Shown: one piece after another, positions 37,335-46,354 of the stretch
Layout of the letters: every line of letters starts with the position of its first letter
How positions within the stretch are numbered: the stretch's first letter is position 1
Notes under the pieces: generated by a model
What the model saw: only the letters and a program-made list of their open reading frames with translations
Told to the model about the DNA's origin: nothing
Database searches by the model: none
Program-made: the position numbers and the translations under genes
Assembly: GCA_934204655.1 (NCBI GenBank)
Contig: CAKPZJ010000002.1
Location: 104,222-168,221 of the forward strand
Length of the DNA: 64,000 nucleotides
Reading direction: 5' to 3'
Origin: an uncultured Prevotella sp.
GTDB taxonomy: Bacteria; Bacteroidota; Bacteroidia; Bacteroidales; Bacteroidaceae

Positions 37335-37832
37335 ATGAACACAAAAGCAAAACCATTCATCAAATGGGTTGGTGGAAAAGGGCAACTCATAGAACAACTG
37401 GAAGCCAATCTTCCAGCTGACTTTGATAATTGGGATAATGCGACATACATAGAGCCATTTGTTGGCGGTGGTGCTATGTTGTTCTACATGCTTCAACAGC
37501 ATCCAAATATCAAACGCGCCGTAATCAACGACATTAACAGTGATTTGATTACATGTTATAGAACTGTACGTGATAATGTGGAAGAGTTGATTCCCGCGTT
37601 GCAGAAAATTCAAGCACAATATTACGCTTTGCAGGATATGGACGCAAAACGTGAGATGTTTATGGCAGTACGCCAACGCTACAATGAAAAGTCTCTTGAC
37701 CCGATAGAGAATACGACAAAGTTCTTCTTTCTTAATCGTACTTGTTTCAATGGATTGTATCGTGTAAACAAAAAGGGCTTGTTTAATGTTCCTTGTGGAA
37801 AGTATATGCAGCCACAGATTTGCACTAACTAA
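37335..37832 (+). pseudogene. DNA adenine methylase (Dam/M.DpnII type), C-terminally truncated
   Basis: Only 165 residues remain of an enzyme usually 270-290 long. Present are KPFIKWVGGKGQLIEQL (SAM-binding start), YIEPFVGGGAMLFY (motif I, FxGxG type), DINSDLITCY and FFFLNRTCFNGLYRVNKKGLFNVPCGKY. The stop after QPQICTN removes the part containing the catalytic DPPY motif, so the product should be inactive. The KilA-N gene begins 12 bp later with a normal-looking spacer, which suggests a deletion or recombination joined the middle of dam to the end of another gene. GATC-type specificity is inferred from family only. The region is AT-rich. Confidence 0.8.
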
Positions 37833-37844
37833 AAACTAAGGATT

Positions 37845-38645
37845 ATGGCAAAGATAAAAGTTGAAAATACAGAAATATCAGTTGTCAATGTGCAAAACGA
37901 GGATTATATATCCTTGACCGATATGGCACATAGCCAAATGCAGGAGCACATTATCTTCAGATGGATGAGCCTTAAAAGCACTATAGAATATCTTGGTGAA
38001 TGGGAAATGTTATATAACCCGAATTTTAATTGTACCGAATTCGATACAATTAAAAACGCCGCAGGTAGTAATAACTTCGTACTTTCAGTCAAGGCTTGGA
38101 TTCAAAGAACAGGCGCAATCGGAATTATGGCAAAAGCTGGTCGATATGGTGGAACATATGCCCATCGTGACATTGCTTATCATTTTGGAATGTGGATAAG
38201 TCCTCGTTTCCAACTTTTGTTGGTAAAAGAATATCAACGACTTAAAGCTGATGAGCAAAAGCAACTTGCTTGGTCTGCAAAGCGAGAGTTGTCAAAGATA
38301 AATTATCGCATTCATACAGATGCTATCAAGGAAAATCTCATTCCTGATGAGGTGACACGTGAACAAGCAGCAATGAAATATGCTGATGAAGCGGATGTTC
38401 TAAATATTGCGATGTTCGGTATGACAGCAAGGCAATGGCGTGAGCAAAATCCTGATAAGAAAGGTAATATCCGTGATTATGCCAGCATCAATGAACTCAT
38501 CTGTCTTTCAAATATGGAAAATCTCAATGCAGTGTTTATCAACGATGGCAAGCCACAATCCGAGCGACTCGTTAAGCTTAATCAGATTGCTATCCAGCAA
38601 ATGAAAATCCTCGAAGACACAGGCGGAAGAAACTTGTTAAAGTAA
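37845..38645 (+). CDS. KilA-N domain protein
   Basis: A 266-residue protein with an N-terminal KilA-N domain (~residues 1-135): YISLTDMAHSQ, FRWMSLKSTIEYLGEWE, NNFVLSVKAWIQRTGAIGI, GGTYAHRDIAYHFGMWISP. A helical C-terminal half follows (EQAAMKYADEADVLNIAMFGMTARQWRE). KilA-N is a DNA-binding domain spread by phages and mobile elements, and such proteins often sit in restriction or defence clusters. Here it is embedded between a truncated adenine methylase (12-bp gap) and a predicted nuclease (8-bp gap), suggesting cotranscription. Its job in this trio is unknown. Confidence 0.88.
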   Translation: MAKIKVENTEISVVNVQNEDYISLTDMAHSQMQEHIIFRWMSLKSTIEYLGEWEMLYNPNFNCTEFDTIKNAAGSNNFVLSVKAWIQRTGAIGIMAKAGRYGGTYAHRDIAYHFGMWISPRFQLLLVKEYQRLKADEQKQLAWSAKRELSKINYRIHTDAIKENLIPDEVTREQAAMKYADEADVLNIAMFGMTARQWREQNPDKKGNIRDYASINELICLSNMENLNAVFINDGKPQSERLVKLNQIAIQQMKILEDTGGRNLLK

Positions 38646-38653
38646 AGGCAATT

Positions 38654-39385
38654 ATGGCGCAACAGAAATATACACAGACACAACAAGTGGTAGACACTCT
38701 CCGTAAAACGGGAGGGTATGCTACTCTTGGTGATTTGTATCATCTCGTTGATACAAAATCGTGGGCAACCAAGACACCCAACGAATCAATCCGAAGAATT
38801 GTGCAGCAATCTAACGAAATATTTAAGATACAGCCAGGTCTTTGGGCATTGGAGGAATGTCGTGAAGAAGTGATGCGCAAATTTGACATCCAACCTAAGG
38901 ATGAAAAGAGTGTTGGGCAATTTACACATGGTTACTATCAAGGACTTATTATTGAGATTGGAAACATGAAGCATTATACAACATATGTCCCTGCGCAAGA
39001 CCAAAATCGTAAGTTCCTTGAAAAACCTTTGAAAGATATTTGCACCACAATTCATATTCCCGAATTTTCGTACGAAAATCTGACAGATAGAGCTAGAACG
39101 GTAGATGTCATTTGGTTCAATGAACGTAAGATGCCTAATAGTTTTTTCGAAGTGGAGCATTCTACCGACATTCAAAACTCTGTAACCAAGTTCTGTGATT
39201 TACAAGATTTCCATAGTCGCTTTTTGATTGTTGCACCGCAAAATCGCAAGGAACAGTTTGATAAAGTGATGAGCAGAACAGCTTTCAAGGATGTAAAAGA
39301 ACGTGTTGCTTTTCATAGTTATGAGAGTATCTACAAACAATACGAACTAATGTGTATAGCAAGAGCAAGTGAGGGATTTATCTAA
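38654..39385 (+). CDS. HARE-HTH plus PD-(D/E)xK-like protein, probable restriction endonuclease
   Basis: A 243-residue protein. Residues ~5-70 look like a HARE/winged-helix domain (TQTQQVVDTLRKTGGYATL ... NESIRRIVQQSNEIFKI). The C-terminal part carries DVIWFNERKMPNSFFEVEHS, a D-(x)n-ExE pattern in place of the usual D-ExK, followed by SVTKFCDLQDF and RFLIVAPQNRKEQF, resembling type II restriction enzymes. Cytoplasmic DNA cleavage is therefore likely but unproven. It follows the KilA-N gene by 8 bp. With the neighbouring methylase truncated, the cell would need another protective methylase, or this enzyme must be inactive or controlled. Confidence 0.65.
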   Translation: MAQQKYTQTQQVVDTLRKTGGYATLGDLYHLVDTKSWATKTPNESIRRIVQQSNEIFKIQPGLWALEECREEVMRKFDIQPKDEKSVGQFTHGYYQGLIIEIGNMKHYTTYVPAQDQNRKFLEKPLKDICTTIHIPEFSYENLTDRARTVDVIWFNERKMPNSFFEVEHSTDIQNSVTKFCDLQDFHSRFLIVAPQNRKEQFDKVMSRTAFKDVKERVAFHSYESIYKQYELMCIARASEGFI

Positions 39386-39498
39386 CAACAAACTCTGTTA
39401 TGTGGATAAATTCAAAAGAATTTATGAACAAATATTTTTAATATACAACTATGTCAGAATACATTTTTTACCGATTTGGTTTTAAGTAACCTAAGGAT

Positions 39499-40254
39499 AT
39501 GAAGAAATGGGTATTGTTCTTGGGGTTGGTCCTGCTGACTATGCCCCGCATGATGGCGCAGAGCCTGGTGGTGCCCAGTTACAGGATAGGCAGCCACTAT
39601 TTTACTAAGGAATTGCCGCTCGCCGAGGTCTTTAAGATAAGCCGCTCGATAGGAATGGTCAAGGATAACGATGGCAATAAGGTGGTTGATGTCTTGGTGT
39701 CCGACGGCTTTACCGTTCCGGTAGCCTTGAGGAAATACGAGATACCCCGGGAACAGGTAAAGAATGTAGACCAGTTAGAAGAGGCTGCCAATAGTTTTGC
39801 CACGATGCAGAAGCAGACCCACTCGGGAGCCTCTGGTAAGATAGCGGTAGGTCAGCCGCTCCCCGGCACTTTCGCCGAGCGGGATATTCAGGGCGCCCTG
39901 TGGACCCAGGATTCTCTGCGGGGCCACCTAACGGTCATCAACGTGTGGTATTCGGGCTGCGGGCCTTGCCGAAAGGAAATGCCCATCCTCTCGGCATGGA
40001 AAAACAAGATGCCGGGAGTGCTGTTTCTGTCGGCCAACTTTGAAAACACCGACAAGGTGAGGGCCATTACGGTGCAGGAGCAGTTTAACTGGACACACAT
40101 AGCCAGCGATACCTATTTTACTAAGTATGTGGGCAGTGGCGGATACCCGCTTACCATCGTGCTGGACAGCCAGGGCATAGTACGCTATTGTCAGAACGGT
40201 ACCAGTGAGCGCATCCGTCAGGAAATCAGGCAACTCATCGGGACGCTGAAGTAG
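39499..40254 (+). CDS. TlpA/thioredoxin-like secreted protein
   Basis: A 251-residue protein with a signal peptide (MKKWVLFLGLVLLTMPRMMAQ), an N-terminal region of ~110 residues of unknown type, and a thioredoxin fold from ~residue 115 (VGQPLPGTF, VINVWYSGCGPCRKEMP with the CGPC active site, GGYPLTIVLDSQG containing the cis-Pro). It probably acts as a periplasmic disulfide reductase or in oxidative folding. It follows the AT-rich methylase/KilA-N/nuclease module by 113 bp but has host-like composition. Confidence 0.87.
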   Translation: MKKWVLFLGLVLLTMPRMMAQSLVVPSYRIGSHYFTKELPLAEVFKISRSIGMVKDNDGNKVVDVLVSDGFTVPVALRKYEIPREQVKNVDQLEEAANSFATMQKQTHSGASGKIAVGQPLPGTFAERDIQGALWTQDSLRGHLTVINVWYSGCGPCRKEMPILSAWKNKMPGVLFLSANFENTDKVRAITVQEQFNWTHIASDTYFTKYVGSGGYPLTIVLDSQGIVRYCQNGTSERIRQEIRQLIGTLK

Positions 40255-40353
40255 TCACGTGGCTCACAGCCATGTCTGCTGTGTACAGGGATGCCATCGC
40301 CTCGGCCCAGGCTGCCACGGCCCGTGTGGCCGCAAATAAAAATAAGCATTTGT

Positions 40354-40384
40354 TTTGTATTTCACGTGCCTTGTACTACCTTTG
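40354..40384 (+). promoter_or_regulatory. mnmA promoter giving an almost leaderless transcript
   Basis: TTTG (40354-40357), 19 bp and TACCTTTG (40377-40384) are a perfect match, and the mnmA ATG is at 40390. The start of transcription would fall within a few bases of the ATG. The sequence is a relative of the 52-bp promoter repeat upstream of tamB. Confidence 0.75.
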
Positions 40385-40389
40385 CAGAT

Positions 40390-41472
40390 ATGATAGAGGA
40401 TGCTATAAAGGATAAGCGGATAGCCGTGTTGCTGTCCGGGGGTGTGGATAGCTCGGTGGTGGTTTACGAACTGGCACAGATGGGGCTTACGCCCGACTGT
40501 TTCTATATTAAGATAGGACCCGAGGAAAACGAAGAGTGGGATTGTAGCTCGGAGGAAGACCTGGAGATGGCTACGGCCGTGGCCGCGCGCTACGGTTGCC
40601 GGCTGCAGGTGGTAGACTGCCATCGGGAGTACTGGGACCAGGTAACCCGCTACACCATGGAGAAGGTAAAGGCCGGCTACACGCCCAACCCAGACGTGAT
40701 GTGCAACAGGCTCATCAAGTTTGGCGCGTTCGATGAGAAGATGGGGCATCAGTACGACCTCATTGCCACCGGGCACTATGCTCAGACGGAGATAATAGAC
40801 GGCAAAAAATGGCTATGTACCAGTCCGGACCCAGTAAAGGATCAGACTGACTTCCTGGCGCAGATATATGACTGGCAGCTGAAGAAGGCTCTCTTTCCCA
40901 TAGGCCACTACGAGAAAGACGAAGTGCGCCTGATCGCCGAGCGCGAGCATCTGGTTAACGCCCATCGCAAGGACAGTCAGGGCATCTGTTTCTTAGGACA
41001 GATAGACTATAACGAGTATATTCGCCGCTACTTAGGCGAGCAGCCTGGCGACGTGATAGAACTGGAGACAGGCCACCGCATAGGCAGCCATCGCGGTCTG
41101 TGGTTTCATACCATCGGCCAGCGCAAGGGCCTCGGCTTGGGCGGTGGTCCCTGGTTTGTCGTTAAGAAAGATGTAGGACAGAATATACTCTATGTAAGCC
41201 ATGGATATGACCCTGAAACGGCTTACAAAAAAGATTTCAAGGTACACGATTTTCATTTTCTCACGGCAGGCTTTGATGCCGCGGAGACCGATGTGACGTT
41301 CAAGATACGCCACACGCCCGAGTATCACCATGCCACCCTGCAGGTGCTGCCCGATGGCGGCTACATGATACACTCGGCCGACAAGATACATGGCGTGGCG
41401 CCCGGGCAGTTCTGTGTGGTGTACGACCATGAGCACCACCGGTGTTATGGTTCGGGCGAGATAACGCTGTAA
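40390..41472 (+). CDS. mnmA: tRNA-specific 2-thiouridylase MnmA
   Basis: A 360-residue protein. The ATG at 40390 is chosen because upstream sequence contains the promoter. The PP-loop motif is AVLLSGGVDSSVV; the catalytic cysteines lie in NPDVMCNRLIKFG and DSQGICFLGQ; GHYAQ, FHTIGQRKGLGLGG and C-terminal VAPGQFCVVYD complete the family pattern. It thiolates the wobble uridine of tRNA Lys/Glu/Gln. Bacteroidetes often carry more than one mnmA; whether this is the main copy cannot be decided here. Confidence 0.93.
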   Translation: MIEDAIKDKRIAVLLSGGVDSSVVVYELAQMGLTPDCFYIKIGPEENEEWDCSSEEDLEMATAVAARYGCRLQVVDCHREYWDQVTRYTMEKVKAGYTPNPDVMCNRLIKFGAFDEKMGHQYDLIATGHYAQTEIIDGKKWLCTSPDPVKDQTDFLAQIYDWQLKKALFPIGHYEKDEVRLIAEREHLVNAHRKDSQGICFLGQIDYNEYIRRYLGEQPGDVIELETGHRIGSHRGLWFHTIGQRKGLGLGGGPWFVVKKDVGQNILYVSHGYDPETAYKKDFKVHDFHFLTAGFDAAETDVTFKIRHTPEYHHATLQVLPDGGYMIHSADKIHGVAPGQFCVVYDHEHHRCYGSGEITL

Positions 41473-41555
41473 GGCTGTCGCCGTAAATGGGGAGACGGGC
41501 GGCCCATGGCTGGGAGTCCCTTCGGGCTATCACCCGACCATGGCGTCTGGTAGGG

Positions 41556-42128
41556 CTACTTGCCGGTCGCCTCCTCTTGCTCCCTTTTCTCTTTCATCGC
41601 TTTCTCGTACGCTCGCTTGATGGGGTCTTGCTCCTGGTTCTCCATCTTGATAAGCGCCTCAGTGACCTTGCGGGTGCGCTTGCGACGGGCCCGGCCCTTG
41701 AAGTCGAAAATCCGGACAAAGTCGAAATCGGCCAATGAAGTCTTGGGATGTATCATGGCCAGTTCTTTCTTATCCTGTTTGCGCCATTCTGACAGGTTTT
41801 TATCAAATCGTTTAGTGAGGTCTTCGCCTAAAATCTCGACCTCGCCGAGTGTGCGGGTACGCGGTATGAGTCCTATAGAGTCGCCTACATTCTTAGCGGC
41901 TACCGTGTAAGTAAGATACTTAGGATTGGAGACTACCAGAGTGTCGAACTTCTCGGGCAGGGTTATCACGCCGGTATAGGGGGTGGTGAATGTGCGTGCG
42001 TGGTCTACCCATACACGGGCCTGACGTACAGGCACCTTGGTCTCGAGGTCGTATATCACTACTTTCTTCTGTGCATAGACGGTCAGCGCAAGCAGCGACA
42101 GCGATAGAGTAAATAATCTGCGTAACAT
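41556..42128 (-). CDS. Secreted protein of unknown function
   Basis: A 190-residue protein starting MLRRLFTLSLSLLALTVYAQ, a clear signal peptide; an ATG 20 codons upstream is rejected for that reason. The mature N-terminus (KKVVIYDLETKVPVRQARVWVD) resembles a carboxypeptidase-regulatory-like beta fold. The C-terminal third is strongly basic and helical (KGRARRKRTRKVTEALIK, RAYEKAMKEKREQEEATGK). No precise family known. It probably resides in the periplasm or outer membrane. It lies downstream of the lipoprotein gene at 42265 on the same strand (136-bp gap). Confidence 0.7.
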   Translation of the reverse strand: MLRRLFTLSLSLLALTVYAQKKVVIYDLETKVPVRQARVWVDHARTFTTPYTGVITLPEKFDTLVVSNPKYLTYTVAAKNVGDSIGLIPRTRTLGEVEILGEDLTKRFDKNLSEWRKQDKKELAMIHPKTSLADFDFVRIFDFKGRARRKRTRKVTEALIKMENQEQDPIKRAYEKAMKEKREQEEATGK

Positions 42129-42264
42129 AGAAACTATTGATAGTTGGGGAGAAAACGAAAGGGGCGAATACGAACGCCGCCGCATCATGGGCGTGGGTGT
42201 TCGGCTTCGCCCCCTTCTGTTAGCTTATGGCTGCCGGCAATGGGCAGCGCGGTATGGATAGTGG

Positions 42265-42942
42265 TTAGAGTCCCAGTCCTTTCAGTGCCTTCTTGGTAGC
42301 ATTGTTAACAGCTTCATTGGCTTTCTGATTGGCTTTCTCTACCTTTTCGTTAATCTTCTGGTTGGCCTTGGTGGCAGCAGCGTTGGCCTTGTTCTCAGCG
42401 TCTTTCTTGGCTGCATCAACCTTGCTCTTGGCCTCTGTCTTGGCAGCGTCTACAGCAGCATTGGCAGCGGTGGCAGCCCCAGCTTTAACAGCTGTAGCCC
42501 CAGCCTTGGCAGCAGCGGCAGCCTCTTCGGCAGTAGTCTTGGCACTGGTGGGAAGGTTCTTTACGGTATTAATGAGGTCGTTGACAGTGGCATTGCCCGA
42601 TGCGATGGTGGCAATCTCGCTGGCGTGCTGGTTCAGGTATTCCTGTGCCTTGGCGGCGTAGGCCTTGGCCTCTTCTACCTTACCCTCCTTGACCAGGGCG
42701 GCATACTTGGCCTGTACGGTGTTAATCGTGGTCTCCAAGCCCTTGGCATCCTTGTTGGCCACCTGGCTTTCGAGTGTCTTGGCTACATCCTCGGTCTGCT
42801 CGGCTTCGGCAGTGGGAGCGGCAGCTTCAGTATTTTCTGTTGCCGTAGAGTCGGTGGTGGCATTGGACTCAGTGGACTTGTTTCCGCAGCTGGCGAGCAT
42901 CGTCAGGCTGAAAGCACATGCCATGATAAATAGTTTCTTCAC
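42265..42942 (-). CDS. Ala/Lys-rich coiled-coil lipoprotein
   Basis: A 225-residue protein with a lipoprotein signal (MKKLFIMACAFSLTMLASCGNKS; lipobox LASC). A Thr/Glu/Ala-rich low-complexity region is followed by a helical part (NTVQAKYAALVKEGKVEEAKAYAAKAQEYL) and a long heptad-like Ala/Lys tail (~residues 140-222, AAAAAKAGATAVKAGAATAA and KANQKINEKVEKANQKANEA). The design suggests an elongated periplasmic or surface helix. The function is unknown. A TACCTTTG -7 box lies on the minus strand near 42985. Confidence 0.75.
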   Translation of the reverse strand: MKKLFIMACAFSLTMLASCGNKSTESNATTDSTATENTEAAAPTAEAEQTEDVAKTLESQVANKDAKGLETTINTVQAKYAALVKEGKVEEAKAYAAKAQEYLNQHASEIATIASGNATVNDLINTVKNLPTSAKTTAEEAAAAAKAGATAVKAGAATAANAAVDAAKTEAKSKVDAAKKDAENKANAAATKANQKINEKVEKANQKANEAVNNATKKALKGLGL

Positions 42943-43092
42943 AATCTTGATAATTAAAGTAATGAATGTTAAACATTTTCTGCATACAAAGGTAGTGGAT
43001 AATCGCTTTAGCCGGAACTTTGTTAAGATGATTTAACCCACATCCCTGCATATTTTATAGAAGTTTGCACACTTACGACGGCTACGGCGGCG

Positions 43093-43851
43093 TTAGAGCT
43101 GATGGTGAGCGGTCAGCGCGTCCCACTGGTTACACAGCTCGCGTATGCTGGGCAGCACCATGTTGGCTCCCTCGTCGGCTAAGGCCTTGTCGGGCAGTGG
43201 GCCACTGTTAACTCCGATGGTAAAAATGTTGGCTGCCACGCCAGCCCTGACACCCATAGGCGCGTTCTCGACCACGATGCCTTCCCAGGGCTTCATGCCT
43301 CCGGCAAACTCTAAGCCTTTCAGGTATGGGTCGGGGGCAGGCTTACCTCGGCTCACGTTATAGGCCGATACAATGTGGTGCTCGTCGATATAATCTCCGA
43401 AGTCGTGTAGCAGTCTGGCTATCAGTGGTCTCTGACCGCTACCCGTTACCACGCAGATGCTCATGCCTGCCTGTTTAATCTTGGCCATCAGGTCGTGTAC
43501 GCCATCAAATATCTCGGCCTCGGGCATCTGGTGGAAGATGCGGGCTTTCTCATCATATATGGCCTGGGCCTGGGCCTCGCTCAGGGTCTTTCCCAACTGG
43601 CGCTCGGCATAGATGCGGATGGTGTCGATGCCCCGCATGCCCTCGGTGGCATAAGAGTCTTCGGCCGTAAAATGTATGCCGTTTTCAGCCATGGCTTGCT
43701 GCCAGGCTATGGCGTGGTGTGGCATTGAGTTGTAAAGCACCCCGTCCATATCGAACAGTACGCAGCGGAAGCCTGCCCACTGGGTATGATTGGGCATGAC
43801 TCCGCGTTGCGTGAGTGAGTTCAAGTATTGTCTAATTTGAGTCTCGTACAT
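43093..43851 (-). CDS. HAD-superfamily hydrolase, beta-phosphoglucomutase-like
   Basis: A 252-residue protein with HAD motif I FDMDGVLYNSMP (nucleophile Asp near residue 34), motif II VVTGSGQ, motif III in RGKPAPDPYL and motif IV VVENAPMGVRAGVAA, plus a helical cap. The family includes beta-phosphoglucomutases and sugar phosphatases; the substrate is unknown. The N-terminal ~25 residues precede the fold, so the true start may be the Met at residue 19. It is the last gene of the lysS-gpsA-pgi-HAD row, separated from pgi by a hairpin, so it may be expressed at a reduced level. Confidence 0.85.
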   Translation of the reverse strand: MYETQIRQYLNSLTQRGVMPNHTQWAGFRCVLFDMDGVLYNSMPHHAIAWQQAMAENGIHFTAEDSYATEGMRGIDTIRIYAERQLGKTLSEAQAQAIYDEKARIFHQMPEAEIFDGVHDLMAKIKQAGMSICVVTGSGQRPLIARLLHDFGDYIDEHHIVSAYNVSRGKPAPDPYLKGLEFAGGMKPWEGIVVENAPMGVRAGVAANIFTIGVNSGPLPDKALADEGANMVLPSIRELCNQWDALTAHHQL

Positions 43852-43864
43852 AACAATAATAATA

Positions 43865-43886
43865 AAGGGGGAATTAAATCCCCCTT
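43865..43886 (-). terminator. Terminator between pgi and the HAD gene
   Basis: AAGGGGGA and TCCCCCTT pair over a 6-nt loop; on the minus strand it is followed by a T-rich tract. It lies 29 bp beyond the pgi stop. Confidence 0.75.
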
Positions 43887-43915
43887 GCTATTAGTTAGTT
43901 ACCACTAAGTGCTAC

Positions 43916-45274
43916 TTACTTTTCGTTCTGCAGACGCTCCTGGATAGCTTTGCTCTCGGCCTCGTAGCCAGGCTTATTGAGCAGGGCAAACATGTTCTTC
44001 TTGTAAGCCTCAACGCCAGGCTGGTTGAATGGGTTAACGCCCAGAATGTTACCGCTGATACCGCAGGCTATCTCGAAGAAGTAGATGAGCTGGCCGATGT
44101 AATATTCGTTCAGCTTAGGAACGCTGATACGGATGTTAGGAACACCACCATCGACGTGAGCCAGACGGGTACCTAACTCAGCCATCTTGTTGACCTCGTC
44201 AACGCGCTTGCCGGCCAGGAAGTTGAGTCCGTCGAGGTTCTCCTCGTCAGAGGGGAAGTCGAGCTCGCGGTTCGGAGTCTCGATAGATATGACGGTCTCA
44301 TATATCGAACGCTCGCCCTGCTGTATCCACTGGCCCATAGAGTGCAGGTCGGTAGTGAAGTCGCAGGCTGCAGGGAAGATGCCCTTGCCGTCCTTGCCTT
44401 CGCTTTCGCCGTAGAGCTGTTTCCACCACTCAGCGATAAAGTGGAGCTTAGGCTGGTAATTGACGATAATCTCAATTTTCTTGCCTCCCTCGTTGTAGAG
44501 GGCATTGCGTGTAGCGGCATACTGGGCTGCCAAGTTCTGCTCGAAAGGTACGTTGACGCCTGTGGCTTTCTCCATGTCGGCAGCACCTTCTACGAGGGCC
44601 TTGATGTCAAATCCTGCACAGGCTATGGGCAACAGACCCACAGGAGTAAGCACAGAGAAGCGGCCTCCTACATTGTCGGGAATAACGAAGCTCTTGTAGC
44701 CCTCCTTGTCTGCGCAAGTGCGGGCAGCACCCTTCTTGGCATCGGTTACTGCTACGATTACCTGCTTGGCTTCCTCTTTGCCACGCTGGGCCTCGCATTG
44801 TTTCTTGAGCAGGCGGAAGGTGAGCGCGGTTTCTGTGGTGGTGCCCGACTTTGAGATGTTGATTACGCCGAAACGCTTTCCTTTCAGGTAGTCTGTCAGT
44901 TCGGCCAGGTAGTCCTCTCCTATATTGTTGCCGGCAAACATGATGGCCGGGTTCTTTTTGTCCTGAATTAGCCAGGCAAACGAATTGCCCAGGGCCTCTA
45001 TCACGGCGCGTGCGCCAAGGTAGCTGCCACCGATACCGGCTACAACTATCACTTCACACTTTTCTCTGAGAGTGTTGGCCACGGCCTGTACTTCGTCTAA
45101 GAAGGCGGGGGTGATGCTCGAAGGCAGGTGCAGCCATCCTAAGAAGTCGTTTCCAGGGCATGTGCCGTTCTCTAAAGCCTCTAAGGCTTTCTTTGCTTTG
45201 GGTGCGTAAGCCTCTACGGTTCCTTTGGGCAGAAACGCAGTAGCTTTCGTGATGTCTAATGAAATTGTTTTCAT
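43916..45274 (-). CDS. pgi: Glucose-6-phosphate isomerase
   Basis: A 452-residue protein of the shorter bacterial PGI type. Visible: [36 protein letters not shown] (PGI signature 1-like), [14 protein letters not shown], and the C-terminal signature region [15 protein letters not shown] with the active-site Lys. It converts glucose-6-phosphate to fructose-6-phosphate in glycolysis and gluconeogenesis. It lies 7 bp after gpsA in the lysS-gpsA-pgi operon. Confidence 0.95.
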   Translation of the reverse strand: MKTISLDITKATAFLPKGTVEAYAPKAKKALEALENGTCPGNDFLGWLHLPSSITPAFLDEVQAVANTLREKCEVIVVAGIGGSYLGARAVIEALGNSFAWLIQDKKNPAIMFAGNNIGEDYLAELTDYLKGKRFGVINISKSGTTTETALTFRLLKKQCEAQRGKEEAKQVIVAVTDAKKGAARTCADKEGYKSFVIPDNVGGRFSVLTPVGLLPIACAGFDIKALVEGAADMEKATGVNVPFEQNLAAQYAATRNALYNEGGKKIEIIVNYQPKLHFIAEWWKQLYGESEGKDGKGIFPAACDFTTDLHSMGQWIQQGERSIYETVISIETPNRELDFPSDEENLDGLNFLAGKRVDEVNKMAELGTRLAHVDGGVPNIRISVPKLNEYYIGQLIYFFEIACGISGNILGVNPFNQPGVEAYKKNMFALLNKPGYEAESKAIQERLQNEK

Positions 45275-45281
45275 TTTTGAG

Positions 45282-46277
45282 TTATCTAAAACTATCTGTT
45301 AATAATTTGATTTCTATCTGTGGGTTGATGCGCTCGTACAATATGTTGTACACGGCATCCAGTATGGGCATGTTAACATGCATGTGGCGGTTAATCTCTT
45401 TCATGCACTTGGTGCCGAAGTATCCCTCGGCTATCATTTCCATCTCTATCTGTGCACTCTTCACACTGTAGCCTTTGCCAATCATGGTGCCAAATGTGCG
45501 GTTACGCGAGAAGTTGGAGTAGCCTGTTACCAGCAGGTCGCCCAGGTACACGCTGTCGTACACGTTACGCTCTATGGGGTAAGCGGCCGTCATAAACCGG
45601 CTCATCTCCTGCACGGCATTAGAAAGGAGTACCGCCTGGAAGTTGTCGCCGTACTTCAGGCCTGAGCAGATGCCCGCTGCGATGGCGTACACGTTTTTGA
45701 GTACCGATGAGTACTCTATGCCGATAACGTCAGAGGCTACTTTGGTTTTAATAAAGTCGGAAGCTAAAATCTCGGTAAATGCCTGGGCCTTGGCAAGGTC
45801 AGAACAGCCTACCGTGAGGTACGACAGACGTTGCAAGGCCACCTCCTCGGCATGCGAGGGGCCTCCTATGACAGCAATGTTCTCATAGGGAACATCATAT
45901 ACCTGATGAAAATATTCAGAGCATACCAGGTTCTCATCCGGAACTATTCCCTTGATAGCCGTGATGATGAATTTGTCCTTGATGCGTGTCTTGAGTTTCT
46001 TCAAGTGGTTCTTCAGATACGGCGAGGGTGTTACAAAGAGTAGGGTGTCGTATGCCTGTACTATCTTATTGATGTCCGAGGAAAAATATATCTCATCCAC
46101 ATCGAAGTGGACACTGGTCAGATAAGCGGGGTTGTGCCCAGTCCGTCTGAAGTCTTCGATGCGGTCATCGCGCCGCATGTACCATCCTAAGTGGTGGGTG
46201 TGACTAATGACTATCTTGGCGATAGCAGTAGCCCACGAACCTCCACCAATGATGGCTATTTTACCTACGCTAAACAT
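45282..46277 (-). CDS. gpsA: Glycerol-3-phosphate dehydrogenase [NAD(P)+]
   Basis: A 331-residue protein with an N-terminal Rossmann motif ([17 protein letters not shown]), [32 protein letters not shown], and the C-terminal catalytic region ([44 protein letters not shown]). It makes sn-glycerol-3-phosphate for phospholipids. It lies 77 bp after lysS and 7 bp before pgi. Confidence 0.95.
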   Translation of the reverse strand: MFSVGKIAIIGGGSWATAIAKIVISHTHHLGWYMRRDDRIEDFRRTGHNPAYLTSVHFDVDEIYFSSDINKIVQAYDTLLFVTPSPYLKNHLKKLKTRIKDKFIITAIKGIVPDENLVCSEYFHQVYDVPYENIAVIGGPSHAEEVALQRLSYLTVGCSDLAKAQAFTEILASDFIKTKVASDVIGIEYSSVLKNVYAIAAGICSGLKYGDNFQAVLLSNAVQEMSRFMTAAYPIERNVYDSVYLGDLLVTGYSNFSRNRTFGTMIGKGYSVKSAQIEMEMIAEGYFGTKCMKEINRHMHVNMPILDAVYNILYERINPQIEIKLLTDSFR

Positions 46278-46354
46278 ACTATTATCTTATATTAATGTAT
46301 GATAAGCCCTACTCGTTTTCTGTAACTCCATATTGTTGTAATGACCACCGCCAG

